The notes beneath the pieces are model-generated. The model worked only from the letters and a program-made list of their open reading frames with translations. It searched no databases and had not been told where the DNA came from. This document shows positions 21,001 through 33,530 of a stretch of 64,000 nucleotides of DNA, piece after piece (within the stretch, counting starts at the first letter, position 1; each line of letters begins with the position of its first letter). The stretch covers positions 528,280,538 to 528,344,537 of the forward strand of contig CM046876.1 in the NCBI GenBank assembly GCA_025667525.1. The letters are read 5' to 3'. This DNA comes from Glebionis coronaria (taxonomy: Eukaryota; Streptophyta; Magnoliopsida; Asterales; Asteraceae). Both the position numbers and the translations under genes were made by a program.

Positions 21001-21439
21001 GGTAATAATTTAGGATTCGTTTCAATTAACCATTTTAGTTTACACGAAATCGATTCGAGGTAACCACTTTAACGAGCATCGACATGATTCGTTTAATGAC
21101 ACGACAATTTTAAAAGTGGACATACGTGTATTCTCGACAACATGGTAAGTATTTCATAACCGGCACAAACCGTTAATAAGTAAAACGTTCAATAACGAAC
21201 ACGTCTCTATTACAATAATAAGACGCGAAAATTCAAGTTGTTACATTCGCTCTCCCTAAAGAGGGTTTTGTCCGCAAAGCAAAACAAACGATACATTTAA
21301 GTCGACACCACATTAGTAAACAAATGAGGATACTTCATAAATATGAGATAACTTCTCAATTTGTTAAATCCACAAGGTTCAAAGCTCACATTAAATAAAT
21401 ACATGGAAAAATAAAGATGAAAAATTGACGGATATCACA
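18070..21439 (-). repeat. 3' LTR of the gypsy element (left copy)
   Basis: 3370 bp starting TGTCACACTC and ending GATATCACA on the plus strand, near-identical to 28075-31449. It contains several TTAGGGTTTC repeats between 19660 and 20225 and CT-rich runs near 19270. Short open frames at 18762-19263 are present in both LTRs and show no coding character. Confidence 0.95.
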
Positions 21440-21472
21440 GTATCCTCATGTTTTAGAGATTTCGTTACGAAA

Positions 21473-24400
21473 TCAAGACGTCGTTGTAGTAGGGTGATTA
21501 GCGAAAAGATGAGGATACTTGCTCTTCAATTGGTCTTCACGTTCCCACGTGTATTCTGGACCTCTACGTGCATTCCAACGGATTTTCATGATAGGTATAC
21601 GACTTTGCTTGAGCTGTTTGACCTGACGGTCCATGACCTCCACCGGTTCTTCTACGAAGTTGAGTTTGTCGTCGAGTTGGATCTCTTCTAAAGGAATAAC
21701 GAGTGTCTCGTCGGATAAGCATTTCTTCAGATTGCAAATGTGGAACACATTATGCACTCGGCTAAGTTCTTGAGGTAACTCCAAATGATAGGCCACGGGG
21801 CCAATCCTCTCTATAATCTTGAATGGTCCAATGTAACGAGGATTCAACTTTCCACGCTTTCCAAAGCGAATCACACCCTTCCAAGGTGAGACCTTCAACA
21901 TGACTCTATTGCCAACCTCAAACTCAAGGGGTTTGCGTCTCATGTCAGCATAACTCTTTTGTCGATCTCTTGCAGCTTGCATACGGCTCTTGATCTTAAA
22001 GATCTTCTCAGTAGTCTCATGTATGATCTCGGGTCCAGTGAGTTGGGCCTCACCAACCTCTGCCCAACACACGGGTGAACGACACTTTCTACCATACGAT
22101 GCTTCGAACGGTGCTGCCTTAATGCTAGTGTGATAACTATTGTTGTATGAGAACTCCACCAGAGGCAGGTGCCTATCCCATCTATTTCCAAAGTCGATCA
22201 CACAAGCTCTCAGCATATCTTCTAGGGTTTGAATGGTCCTTTCACTTTGACCGTCGGTTTGGGGATGATACGCAGTGCTCATATCTAACTGCGTTCCCAA
22301 CGCTTTCTACAGCGATTTCCAAAACTGTGAAGTAAATCGGCTATCTCGGTCAGAGATTATAGACACAGGCACACCATGCCTCGTGACTACTTCCTCTAAG
22401 TATGTTCTTGCTAACTTATCCATTCCATCTGTCTCCTTGATTGGTGTGAAGTGAGTCGATTTGGTGAGTCGGTCGACGATGACCCAAATAGTGTCAAATC
22501 CAGCTGAGGTTTTAGGTAGCTTTGTAATGAAATCCATAGTGATCCTTTCCCACTTCCATTCTGTCAGTTCAGGTTGGACCAATAATCCTGATGGTTTCAT
22601 GTGTTCGGCCTTGACCTTGGCACAAGTCAAGCACTTGCCAACATATGTAGCAATGTCCGCCTTCATGTTCGGCCACCAATACAACATCTTAAGGTCATGA
22701 TACATCTTGTCAGATCCCGGATGTATGGAGTATTTTGACTTATGCGACTCATGCATAATCAAAGGTCGTAGGTCACCATGGCACGGTAACCAACTCCTAT
22801 TATCAAGGCATAATGTCCCATCTGAGCGAGCTTCTAACTTCTTTATCATGCCTTCAACATCTTCAGTCTTGAGAATTTCCTCCTCGACTCCCTCCTTCTG
22901 AGCCTTGAGAATTAAGGATGGAAGATCTAAGCCAATGGTCATCACCAAGGCTTTCACTCTAAGAATTCTCTCCTTTCGACTTAAAGCGTCAGCTACGACA
23001 TTTGCCTTGCCCGGGTGATAACGGATCTCACAATCGTAATCACTGAGCAACTCTAGCCAACGTCGTTGTCTCATGTTGAGTTCCTTTTGATTCAAGATGT
23101 GTTGTAGACTTTTATGATCAGTGAATACAACACACTTTGTACCATAAAGGTAGTGTCTCCAAATCTTCAGGGCAAACACCACTGCTCCTAACTCTAGATC
23201 ATGAGTTGTGTAGTTCTTCTCGTGCACTTTTAGTTGTCTTGACGCATAAGCAATGACCTTAGTCCTTTGCATCAACACCGCACCCAACCCTTTTATGGAT
23301 GCATCACAATATACTACAAAGTCTTCATTACCCTCGGGTAGGGCTAATATAGGTGCTTCACACAACATCTGCTTCAATGTTTGGAATGCCAAATCTTGAT
23401 CCTCTTTCCACTCAAACTTCTTGTCCTTTTGAGTTAACTCCGTCATTGGTTTAGCTATCTTGGAGAAACCCTCAATGAATCTCCTATAGTAACCAGCAAG
23501 ACCTAAAAATTGGTGGATCTCCGTGGGTGTTGTAGGAGTCGCCCAATCTTTCACAGCCTCGATCTTAGCAGGATCAACGTGAATACCACTGCTATCGATT
23601 ACATGCCCAAGGAATTGCACCGTGTTTATCCAAAACTCACATTTGGAAAACTTTGCATATAACTTCTCCTTCCTCAGCAGCTCTAGTATGGTCTTTAAAT
23701 GCTCTTTGTGTTCTTCTTCATTACGAGAGTAGATGAGAATATCATCGATAAATACAATCACAAACTTGTCCAAGTATGGTTTGCAAACTCGGTTCATGAG
23801 ATCCATGAATACCGCGGGTGCGTTTGTCAAACCAAAAGGCATAACTTGGAACTCGTAGTGTCCGTACCGGGTTCTAAAAGCCGTCTTGTGGACGTCTTCT
23901 TCTCTAACCCTTAGCTGATGATATCCCGACCTTAAATCAATCTTCGAGTATATGCTAGATCCTTGCAGTTGGTCGAAAAGATCGTCAATTCTTGGCAATG
24001 GGTAGCGGTTCTTTATCGTCAGCTTATTCAACTCTCGGTAATCAATACACATCCTAAAGGATCCATCTTTCTTTTTGACGAATAGGACCGGTGCTCCCCA
24101 AGGTGAGGAACTCGGCCTAATGAAACCCTTGCCAGAAAGTTCCTTTAGTTGTTCAGCTAGCTCTTTCATCTCTGCTGGTGCTAAGCGGTATGGGGCTCTA
24201 GCGACAGGTGCGGCTCCTGGTGTAAGCTCTATGTGAAACTCCACTTGGTGTGTTGGTGGTAATCCCGGTAAGTCTTCTAGGAGTACGTCTGGAAAATCTC
24301 TAACGATCGGTACATCTTCAACCTTCTTCTCATGATCTTCTTCTTCCTCCTTTCGCGTTACTTGAACCAAGAACACTGGACATCCCTTCTCAATGTATCT

Positions 24401-26095
24401 TTGGGTTCTAATACATGAGATGACTTCCAGTCTCGATCTATTCTTCACTCCACTTCTTTCGCCTTGTATGATTAGTACATCGTTTCCATAAGGAACACGG
24501 ACGCACTTCTCATGACATACAATTTCTGCGTGATGCTTCGACATCCAATCCATTCCAATGATGACATCAAAACTTCCCAATTCTATGGGGAGTAAGTCGA
24601 TACTGAACGAACGATCTTGTAACCTTAGACTACATCCTTTCAGAATAGCATCGGTGGTCACTGACTTCCCATCGGCTAGTTCTACATTATACTTAATATC
24701 TAACGCAACAGGGGTGATATTTAGGCGTTCACTAAATACAGATGACACAAAACTCCTATCCGCACCAGAATCAAATAGTACTGAAGCATAGTTGTTATTG
24801 ACTAGGAATGTACCAGTCACAACATTGTTGTCTTGCACCGCAGCCTCAGCACACAAATGATACACCTTGCTAGGTGCCGTGAATCCACTTGGAGCACTGG
24901 TTGTGGCTCGGTTATTTCCTCCCCGATTCCCCTGGTTCTGCTTCTGGTTCACTTGGTTGTGGTTTTGGTTGCCTCGAATTTGATTACCACGACCTTGGTT
25001 CCCACTGCTTGGACACTTATTCTTGTAATGCCCTTTCTCTCCACATCCAAAACAAGTAACATTCGCTCCTTGACCACCTTGAGTTCCCGGTCCTCTTTGG
25101 TTAGCAGGACGGGGTGGTGCTCGACACTCCTTTGCCTTATGTCCAGCCTTTCCACAGTTGTAGCATGTAGGGGGTCATGCTCCCTCGTGGTGTCGGCCAC
25201 ACTTTCCACAGAAAGGAAGTCTTCCAACATAGTTTCCAGTATTACTTTGCCCAGCAGTAAACACTCTAGCCACCTCTTGACGCTTGTTTTGACTGTAGTT
25301 ATTAGTGTTGTTGTTGTTGTTGTTATTGTTGTTGTAGTGATTGCCAGACCACTTCCTCTTGTCTCCAGTATTCTCCCCCAACTCTTGCACCGCTTGGTAC
25401 ATCAAACTCTGAGCCATATCGATTGCCTCATGCAAGTCATTTGGCTTTGATGAAGTCACATTCCCCTTGATGCTCAAAGGTAAGCCCTCAATGTATCGCT
25501 CCAACAATCAGTCATCGTTGGGCACCATTTCGGGACACAACAAGACTAGCTCTTGAAAGCGCTGATTGTAAGCAGTAAGGGCGGTACCCTTGACTTTCAA
25601 GTTCCATAGCTCAACCTTCATTTGCTTGAATTCATTTCGTGGGCAATACTGCCTAACAAACATAGCTTTGAACTTACTCCAAGGTGTTGCTTGGGCAACA
25701 TCAATGGTCACTGCACGAGCATAGATATTCCACCAAGTCAAAGCACTATCCACCAATGTGCTTGAAGCAAACTTCACCTTATCAGCTTCAGCAACATTGC
25801 TAATCCCAAATTGAGATTCCAACTTCTCAAACCATCTAGTCAAACCTACTGCACCTTCAGTACCACAGAAACTCACTTGTGTAACCGCACGGAATTCCTT
25901 GTAGGTGCAGGTCCGCGCATTGGCAATAGTGGCCCCTTGGTTTGTCTCCTCTTGCGTGCTCGCTGTACGGATCGCTTCAGCTGCTGCGAGTGCCTCAGCC
26001 ACCCGTTTCGCGATCATTTGACTGAGCATGACTGGGTCAATCCCACCGGTAGCAGCTGGTGGATTCTGTGTCTCAGATCTTCTAACTGGTGCCAT
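21473..26095 (-). pseudogene. gypsy gag-pol, one frame with three in-frame stops
   Basis: One reading frame runs from 26095 to 21473. Gag (26095 to about 24960) holds the capsid-like region with LTRWFEKLESQFGIS. Zinc-knuckle motifs follow at about 25230-25020 ([22 protein letters not shown] and [14 protein letters not shown]). The protease has [10 protein letters not shown] (near 24775). The reverse transcriptase has [20 protein letters not shown] and FIDDILIYS. RNase H has [10 protein letters not shown] and [10 protein letters not shown]. Integrase has [25 protein letters not shown] and MDFITKLP, then a chromodomain-like tail ([14 protein letters not shown] to PEYTWERED). Stops are TGA at 25508-25510 in gag, TGA at 25175-25177 between the knuckles and TAG at 22307-22309 in integrase. 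No frameshift is needed. The copy cannot make full-length polyprotein. Its stop ends only about 33 bp from the LTR. Confidence 0.9.
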
Positions 26096-26377
26096 AATCT
26101 AAAAGGTAAACAAGACAATGAGTTTTGCCAGACATAACATTCATGGCACACACAATACAATTATGAAATGCTCGACGGTATAATAAACAATATATGATGA
26201 TCACACAAATTTTGTAACGCCAATAAGATAATGTCATAACCTAACATCCATAGAAATGTTTTGAAATACATCACAATCCGACATACATAATAAGGAAAAA
26301 TGGAAAATGCCAACTAGCTGAGATAAACCTCATAGCTTAGTGGTCGTACAACAATGAGTCAACGGTACATGGTAAGT

Positions 26378-27583
26378 CTAACTAGTACCCTCACGACGCT
26401 GGTGAAGTGCTCTCTCAATCTCTGTCAGCCTCCTCTCAACCAAGTCCTCGCGAGCCTGGGCATCCCTAAGTCTGACCTCGGTATCATGGCAAGCGGCCCT
26501 AAACCTGCCCTCTAAGTCAGCAATAGGGTCCTCAACAGGTGCCTCTAGTCCACCCACCTCAACCAGTGGCTCTACTCCCCAACGGGTCATCAGGCTCTCG
26601 ATCTCCTTGAGGCGAGCATTCGGCATTGTGTCTATCTGGTCGAGAACAGTATGAAGCTGTCCTCGAAGACGGGTCACACAAACCGTCAATGTCGTCTCAT
26701 CCTCCACTGGACTCTTCTTTGTCAATGCCTCCATCTTATCCTGCATCTCCTCATACTCCTCACCCAAAGTCTCCACAGCATCCTCCAACCTATTCAAACG
26801 GGTCGTCACACATCCATCCGCTGCTCCAAGCATCACAACTGATGATGTAGCTCTCCTAGGAATAGGAGTCGCAGCTCTCAGTCCAGTAGAGATACCAACA
26901 TCGGCAAGCATCTCCTGATACACAGCAGGTACAGTCTCTAGCGGTGGTGGTGGTGGTAGTGACGCCTCTGGGGCAGAACTGGCAGGTGTGCGGGCTGCAT
27001 GCCTGTCAGTAGCAGAGAAAGTTATGAGGGGTCGGTAAGGTGAAGGTGGTGGTCGGGCGGCTCTCCCTCGGAGACGTCGCCTAACATAGTAGAAAGGCAG
27101 AGTGCCAGGTGCTGGAGTAGAGATGGCTGCCCCTCCCCCTTCGTCTTCAGACGAAGACGAGGAGATGAGTGCGATGGAAGCCTCAGGAGTAGCAGCATAC
27201 GTAGCAGGTGGGTCCTCAGTGTCTATGACCTCCATGGGTTCACCTTCTCCATCGGTGAACTCCGTATCATCATCCTCAGTATCTTCTATTGATTCGCCCC
27301 TAGTGACCGATGCCTGCCCTGGTGACTGCACCACATCAGCGGCTAGGTCGTCCTCTCCTCCGCCTTCTAGGCTAAGTACGTCATCCGCTGGTGCATCAGG
27401 GATATGGATCGGTGAATGGTAAACCTCCTCAGTCTCTCTCTCAGTCTCATCATCTGAAGTCATCCGGTACCACGGATATCCTGATGGTGATCCTCTAGGT
27501 AATCCCATCGATGAACTGACAGTCGACTGTGAACTGCGGTTGTAGTATGCCCCTGTAGACGCTGAATCATCAGAAGAAGACAT
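26378..27583 (-). CDS. Additional intact ORF between leader and gag of the gypsy element
   Basis: A 401-residue ORF in the sense orientation of the element starts at the ATG at 27583 and stops 280 bp before gag. Residues 1-140 are acidic and rich in Ser, Asp and Glu (TSDDETERETEE, DTEDDDTEFTDGEGE). A basic Arg/Pro-rich patch (YYVRRRLRGRAARPPPSPYR) follows at about 166-185, with a polyproline stretch near 209-215. The C-terminal third is heptad-like and probably coiled-coil (LNRLEDAVETLGEEYEEMQD, then VERRLTEIERALHQRR). No enzymatic domain is recognised. It is open although gag-pol carries three stops. It is not the usual gag; a role in RNA or virus-like-particle assembly is only a guess. Confidence 0.7.
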   Translation of the reverse strand: MSSSDDSASTGAYYNRSSQSTVSSSMGLPRGSPSGYPWYRMTSDDETERETEEVYHSPIHIPDAPADDVLSLEGGGEDDLAADVVQSPGQASVTRGESIEDTEDDDTEFTDGEGEPMEVIDTEDPPATYAATPEASIALISSSSSEDEGGGAAISTPAPGTLPFYYVRRRLRGRAARPPPSPYRPLITFSATDRHAARTPASSAPEASLPPPPPLETVPAVYQEMLADVGISTGLRAATPIPRRATSSVVMLGAADGCVTTRLNRLEDAVETLGEEYEEMQDKMEALTKKSPVEDETTLTVCVTRLRGQLHTVLDQIDTMPNARLKEIESLMTRWGVEPLVEVGGLEAPVEDPIADLEGRFRAACHDTEVRLRDAQAREDLVERRLTEIERALHQRREGTS

Positions 27584-27826
27584 CGTTGTAACATAAACAG
27601 AATAGATGTGTGTAAATATCTCATATAATTAGTCCGTGAAAGGGACATCGACATAACATATAGCAATCATTGTTCAAACCACATGTATCCCATGTAACAT
27701 AACTAAGATTTTGTTGTTACACATGTACCCCATGTAATTATATCTCGTAATTGTTAAATCACATGTATCCCATTTATCATAAATTATAAAATGTTGAATC
27801 ACTCGACTCCAATAATAATTGTTCAT

Positions 27827-27953
<127 letters not shown>

Positions 27954-28059
27954 ATGTATATATATATACTTAATACTTACAATCCGTATGATAATCAACT
28001 AAACACATAACAGTTATAGTCTAGAGTTACTAAATGCAACCTAGTTCTCTATAACCATG

Positions 28060-28071
28060 GCTCTGATACCA
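28060..28071 (-). other. Primer-binding site (initiator tRNA-Met) of the gypsy element
   Basis: On the minus strand TGGTATCAGAGC begins 3 nt after the 5' LTR. This is complementary to the 3' end of plant initiator tRNA-Met and fixes the direction of the element. Confidence 0.9.
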
Positions 28072-28074
28072 ATC

Positions 28075-31000
28075 TGTCACACTCCCAAAATATCAGAGTA
28101 TAATGGCAACAAGGGAGTGGTGACGTCATGATTATCATACACACAGTTACAAAGAACGACCTCTAAATGAGACGTTCGGAAAATTGATCACTTGCATTTG
28201 ATAAAATAAATAGTTTTAACATAGTTTGGAAGCATAAAACTGGTCACAGATACAAAAACATAGTTTCCAAATAGTACAAATGATCTTTATTTTCAATAGA
28301 AATGACGGCAGTGCATGAGACCTCACATGGCATCTTCATTCTTAATACCTGAGAAAAACATTGCTAAAGCGTCAACATAAAGTTGGTGAGTTCATAGGTT
28401 TAGTTAATTTGAAGTGTTTAATGAACCCCACAAGATTTTTCCCAAACATGATGACAATATAACAAATACAAAGTCATCATAAAAGCATTTATTACAGTCT
28501 AAGCTCGTGACACCGAAGCGTTAACAACACCGGCAGTATAAGCATATAAATGTAGCCCAACTGGATGCCTAAACCCACGACATCCTATCTCAGACTCAAA
28601 TGAAACTGTGCCCGCTTGTCCCTTGTTGGACCAAGACGGACATGGGCGTCAACCCCGATAGATCTATCCATAACATTCGCGCTTACACAAAGTAATTAAC
28701 GGTTCACGATTCACGGGCCAAAGCAACTGGGTTTTTAGTGGGACTTAGACTAGTATATAAATCAGTAAATGCACTTGTGTTCATACGTCAAATCAAGCAA
28801 TGTCTCACCCCAAAAAGCAGTAAAAGCAGTTAAAAAGTGGGGCTATAAACTCACCTCGTTAAATAAGCAAAGTGATGGGAATGCAAATGTAGCTCGAGAA
28901 TATGATCACGTTATCCAAAACCTATTTGAATATAATGACCGTGTCACAAAACGAAGGTTTCATAAATAGAATGCATAATGACATATATGTGCTTGACTTC
29001 ACGTTTTTATTTATAACGACACGAAAAGTATACATATGGTTTTTAGTGGGCATTAGGCTTAACAAAATACTAATATGTTTTGGTATTGGGCTTACACGGC
29101 CCAACACCCAAACAAACAGCCCAAGATATAAACATATACGGGCTCGGCCCATGTCTATTTGGTTTGACCCGGCCCAGGTGGCGTTAATAACAAAGATGGG
29201 GGGGGGGAACAAGATATTACTCCCTCTGTCATTTTGTTCTCATATCTCACGCCCAAAAAAACACACACATAAATAATCTCTCTCTCTCTCTCACCGACCC
29301 TCTCATCTCTCTCTTTTCTGGGTTACTACTTGTTCGAGTCCCATTCATATACATCATTATTCATCAAATCAACCCCATATATAGTTAAATCCGGTTCATA
29401 AACATCATGTGGTGGTGTTTTTGGTTCGATTATTGGTTCGTATGACATGGGTTTCATCTCCTTATGTGTTTAATCCGAATCTTGATGTGGGTTTCATGTT
29501 ATCCATGAATGATTCTTCTAGAAAGATAAGTTTATTAATCATTTAGTTTCCATAAAACAAAGTCTTGCGTTTTCTTGATAATCCTTCGAAAATATAAGGT
29601 TTTCTTGTTTTAAAAATACTTGATTTAATCTTAATTAGATGATTCTGATTCGAATTTGAATAAATTAAAAATTAGGGTTTCTTATAAATTAGGGGTTTTG
29701 ATAGATCTTGCGTGTATAAATGTTTCATTAACGTTTTCTTTAATAAAAATATGTTAATTGTATTAATTTATAAAATTAGGGTTTCGGTAAAATTAGGGTT
29801 TCATTCATACCTCATTATTAATCTAATTAAATGGTTGATTCGCGTTTATATAATGTTTAATTAAAGTTTTAAAACGATTTATAAAAATTAGGGTTTGAAA
29901 AATTTGGGGGTATTCTAAATCTAGTATTTTATTACAATTAATTGGTGTTTATGAGTACTAATTGGTATTAATTACATAATAAAATCATTTTATAAAAATT
30001 AGGGTTTCGAATTAATGGGGGTTTTCTTAATCTTGTGTTTTATTCTAATTAATTAGTGTTTCTAAGTATCAGTTTGTATTAATTATATAATAAAATCAAG
30101 TTACAAAAATTAGGGTTTCGGAATAATTGGGGGTTTTCACACCCGTGGGTCTAATTAAGTTTAATTAGTGTTTTCGTAAGATAAATTGTGTTAATTTCAT
30201 ATTTGTGACTGATATTTAAAAGGTATTAGGGTTTCGGCCGTTTAGATGAACGATTCGGGTGGGGTTTTGTTAGTTACTGTTACCATTAATATTATTTTTA
30301 AACAAAATATGGTTATTAAAGAAAAACACATAAAATGGTAAAAAGAAAAGGTCTGGTCTCGACAGAAAAAAATGGGGGGTTTGGGTCATGGGTTCAATAG
30401 TCCAAATTGACAGCACAATACTATTATTATTATATTTTATTGCTTAATCCGAATGGTTTTACAAGACTAACTAGTTTGGTTTGTTTTCGCAGGTTGCTTT
30501 TAAAATGACAAGCACAACTAAATGTATGCAGAAAATAAAAGAAAGGTGGGTAAAAGACTCACAATGAGGAAAGGATTTTCGGCTTGGTGTATTTGGACAG
30601 GAAAGGAATGGCTTGGCTGGAAACTCAGTAGCTTTGTTTAACCCAGATTTGTTTGTGTTGTAATATTGTTTTGTGTTTAAGGATTGTGTTGAGACTGTGA
30701 AAAATTGTGATAGTATTTAACTTGTAATAATTTGCTTAGGGTTAGTTTAAATCTGGAATTGGTATGCTTGTGACATACCCAAATGGGGTAATCTTGGCCT
30801 GTGTGTTGGCTGCTAGTGAGGCTAAGTAGTTTATCCTGTGATCTTGACTTTTGTTGACCGAATGGTGGTCTAAAGTGGTGTCCAGGTTTGAAGTAAATGT
30901 ATTTTCAAATTATATGTTTATAACCTTAAGCTTTGTATTCAGTCTGCATTTGTTCACACTATACAAACCTTCGGCCCAGTTAGGGGTTTGATGGGTATTT

Positions 31001-31449
31001 CGGCCCATAAGGTAATAATTTAGGATTCGTTTCAATTAACCATTTTAGTTTACACGAAATCGATTCGAGGTAACCACTTTAACGAGCATCGACATGATTC
31101 GTTTAATGACACGACAATTTTAAAAGTGGACATACGTGTATTCTCGACAACATGGTAAGTATTTCATAACCAGCACAAACCGTTAATAAGCAAAACGTTC
31201 AATAACGAACACGTCTCTATTACAATAATAAGACGCGAAAATTCAAGTTGTTACATTCGCTCTCCCTAAAGAGGGCTTTGTCCGCAAAGCAAAACAAACG
31301 ATACATTTAAGTCGACACCACATTAGTAAACAAATGAGGATACTTCATAAATATGAGATAACTTCTCAATTTGTTAAATCCACAAGGTTCAAAGCTCACA
31401 TTAAATAAATACATGGAAAAATAAAGATGAAAAATTGACGGATGTCACA
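28075..31449 (-). repeat. 5' LTR of the gypsy element (right copy)
   Basis: 3375 bp, TGTCACACTC...GATGTCACA on the plus strand. It would hold the promoter for leftward transcription. A CT-rich tract (29278-29320) and the TTAGGGTTTC repeats are conserved with the other LTR. Differences from 18070-21439 are scattered single substitutions plus a few 1-2-bp indels, as expected after one integration. Confidence 0.95.
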
Positions 31450-31557
31450 CCAGCATTCATATATCAGCGTCTCCACCACTTGGTTAAGCTTCACCAATAG
31501 TACACCGCCATCATCTTCCTGGTTCTCTTCTTGAACATCATCTTGGATTGGTTTGCG
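31450..31557 (-). pseudogene. 5' part of the terminal exon of the split gene-like locus
   Basis: On the minus strand a CTGCAG acceptor at the right edge is followed by an open frame reading RKPIQDDVQEENQEDDGG and then KLNQVVETLIYECW, up to the gypsy boundary. It resumes at 18069. The composition is ordinary protein-like, acidic then helical. I do not recognise the family. The gypsy insertion removes the native C-terminus and stop from any transcript of this locus. Confidence 0.5.
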
Positions 31558-32738
31558 CTGCAGTTTCATATACATATTTAGTGACATATTTTAGCAGGCT
31601 ATTTTAAGAATATCAACATGCAAAACATACCTCCTGATTACTCAAGTTTTTAGGAGTCTTTTAGTTGCTGAAACTCCGGATTAATAATAGCCTATAATCA
31701 CTAAATAACTTAAATCAACATTCGGTACCAAAATCTTAATGGGTATATGAAAAAATGTAACTTCGAGCACGAGTATATGAAAAAATGCAACTTTGAGCAC
31801 AAAAAATTCCACCTTGTAACCCTAACGTGTAACTATACTTTTAACATAAAGATAATAGATTCAACACTTTTAAGCTAAATAAATGATTTTGCAGATAAAA
31901 AGATCCCCTTTATGACTGATGTATACTCATCATCCCAGTGCATTGTACTAATTCCATACCAGCTTACGCACACCAAGAACCTATGGACAATATATAATTA
32001 AAATGGTTGGGTTGGAATAAATCACATTGTGTTGCAACCTAACGAAAACATATACAACTCTTATTGCTGTCATAATAACGTGTTTATATACCAAAAGATT
32101 TAATTTTGTGTCATTACTTTGACGAGTTTTTGGTCCACCTGAAGAGAATGGTTACATTACAACTCATGTTTTAAAGTTTTTTTTGTAAATCTGTTCAGGA
32201 AGACATTTGTGAAATCATAAAAGAAACCTGGGCTATCCGGAGGTTCGACACTTAAGCGTTCGGGTAAGGTCTTGGATATTTTTCACTGTCCCCTTGCATG
32301 ATATCATGAACCTTAACAAACCGAGACAGAAAAAAAGGAATAAGTTTGCAGGAAAACACAGTTTGCTATCTTTGCAGCTAAGGCATACCTCTATACTGCC
32401 AACTACGACGCTAATCTGATAAGACTGACCATTATAGTAAGTTGTCATTAGACAAATACCATTGTTGCGTACTTCTTAAAAATCAATATTAACATGGATT
32501 TTAACTGTTTAATATGATTGGAAGGTTTATGTTAACACTCTTGAAGTTTTCAAACCAAGATCTAGAAATCAAGGGAAGTAAACTCCGGTTATAAGATTGC
32601 AAGCAACATTAAAGCTTAACCATATCTACAGTGAGTGTGACCTCAAAAGGCAAAACACACATCTTCATCTTCTTACTGGTTAATGAGTTAAAAGATCTAT
32701 GGCATCTATAAGCCTACAGATAAGAAATCAAGGAAATC
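31558..32738 (-). other. Intron-like and candidate exon sequence of the gene-like locus
   Basis: Mostly A/T-rich. On the minus strand 32388-32452 reads TTYYNGQSYQISVVVGSIE and is followed by a GTATGC donor. From about 32313, after a TTAAG acceptor, HDIMQGDSEKYPRPYPNA follows before a stop. These could be two exons of the same gene. Splice sites are plausible but unproven, and no domain is recognised. Confidence 0.3.
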
Positions 32739-32765
32739 AGAAGTGGGAGGTCAAGAGTGACTTAC

Positions 32766-32898
32766 TTGGATAACTCATATGAGAAAACTTGCCCAAGTAG
32801 GACGCCAGTTGAGCCTTTTCCATCCCAATAACTTTCGGATGTTATTTGTCACATTATAACCATGTAATTCTTCACATCGAACCTTCCAGCACTTCAGA
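32766..32898 (-). pseudogene. Candidate exon, duplicate 1
   Basis: Bounded on the minus strand by a possible ATGAG acceptor and a CAA|GTAAGT donor. One frame reads ESYWDGKGSTGVLLGQVFSY with a stop upstream. Another reads VRCEELHGYNVTNNIRKLLG with a stop near its end. The frame is therefore uncertain. The same segment is preserved at 47240-47372. Confidence 0.3.
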
Positions 32899-33383
32899 CT
32901 CATTTAGTATATGAAAATCCTTTAGTATATGAAAAAATGCAGCACAAAAAATTCCACCTTGTAACCCTAACGTGTAACTATACTTATAACATAAAGATAA
33001 AAAATTCAACCCCCCCCCCCCCAACCTTCTTGTAATTGAATGTTGACGCTATTTCTTGACTAACAACTCATGGGATGTTTGGGATTCCTTAATCAAGTGA
33101 ATTCAAGACACACTAACAACTCATGGGATGTTTGGGATTCCTTAATCAAAGTGTCTATCTTCTATTTCTTTTAAAACTGCTTATCAATGTAAATGATCCT
33201 CGATTATTGTTGAAACAGTAAATGACTTAACTGGAGACATTAAATCATTATCACATTTTTAATGACCCATTATTCAATCGATAATCCTGCCACGCGTATT
33301 TGGAATTCGATTAGCTTCCATATTCAGTATGAACAGGTAATATACACAGAGCTATGATCAAGATAAAACTTAAATACACATAC

Positions 33384-33530
33384 CTTATTTACTTTCTTAA
33401 TGGCAGAAGCGGAATCAACTGTTCGTCTGTCCTTTAATTATCTTTCTCGTTGTTTCTCAATCCTTTTACATCCAGACACCAACGACCGTCCACTTCTGAT
33501 ATTGAGCAAATGTGCATCAACTCATCTATC
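33384..33530 (-). pseudogene. Candidate exon, duplicate 1
   Basis: Bounded by a good TTGCTTGCAG acceptor and an AAG|GTATGTG donor. The frame from the acceptor reads RIDELMHICSISEVDGRWCL, then stops after NNEKDN. The sequence after the stop is in the same frame and reads RTDEQLIPLL. Either the exon is a terminal or non-coding exon, or it has decayed. It is duplicated at 47859-48005 with very few changes. Confidence 0.35.

Noticed and set aside
33384..33530. Assignment of the RIDELMHICSISEVDG exon to replication protein A-like OB-fold proteins or Helitrons
   Set aside because: No other OB-fold, Rep or helicase motif was seen, and no Helitron ends (TC...CTRR hairpin) could be defined.
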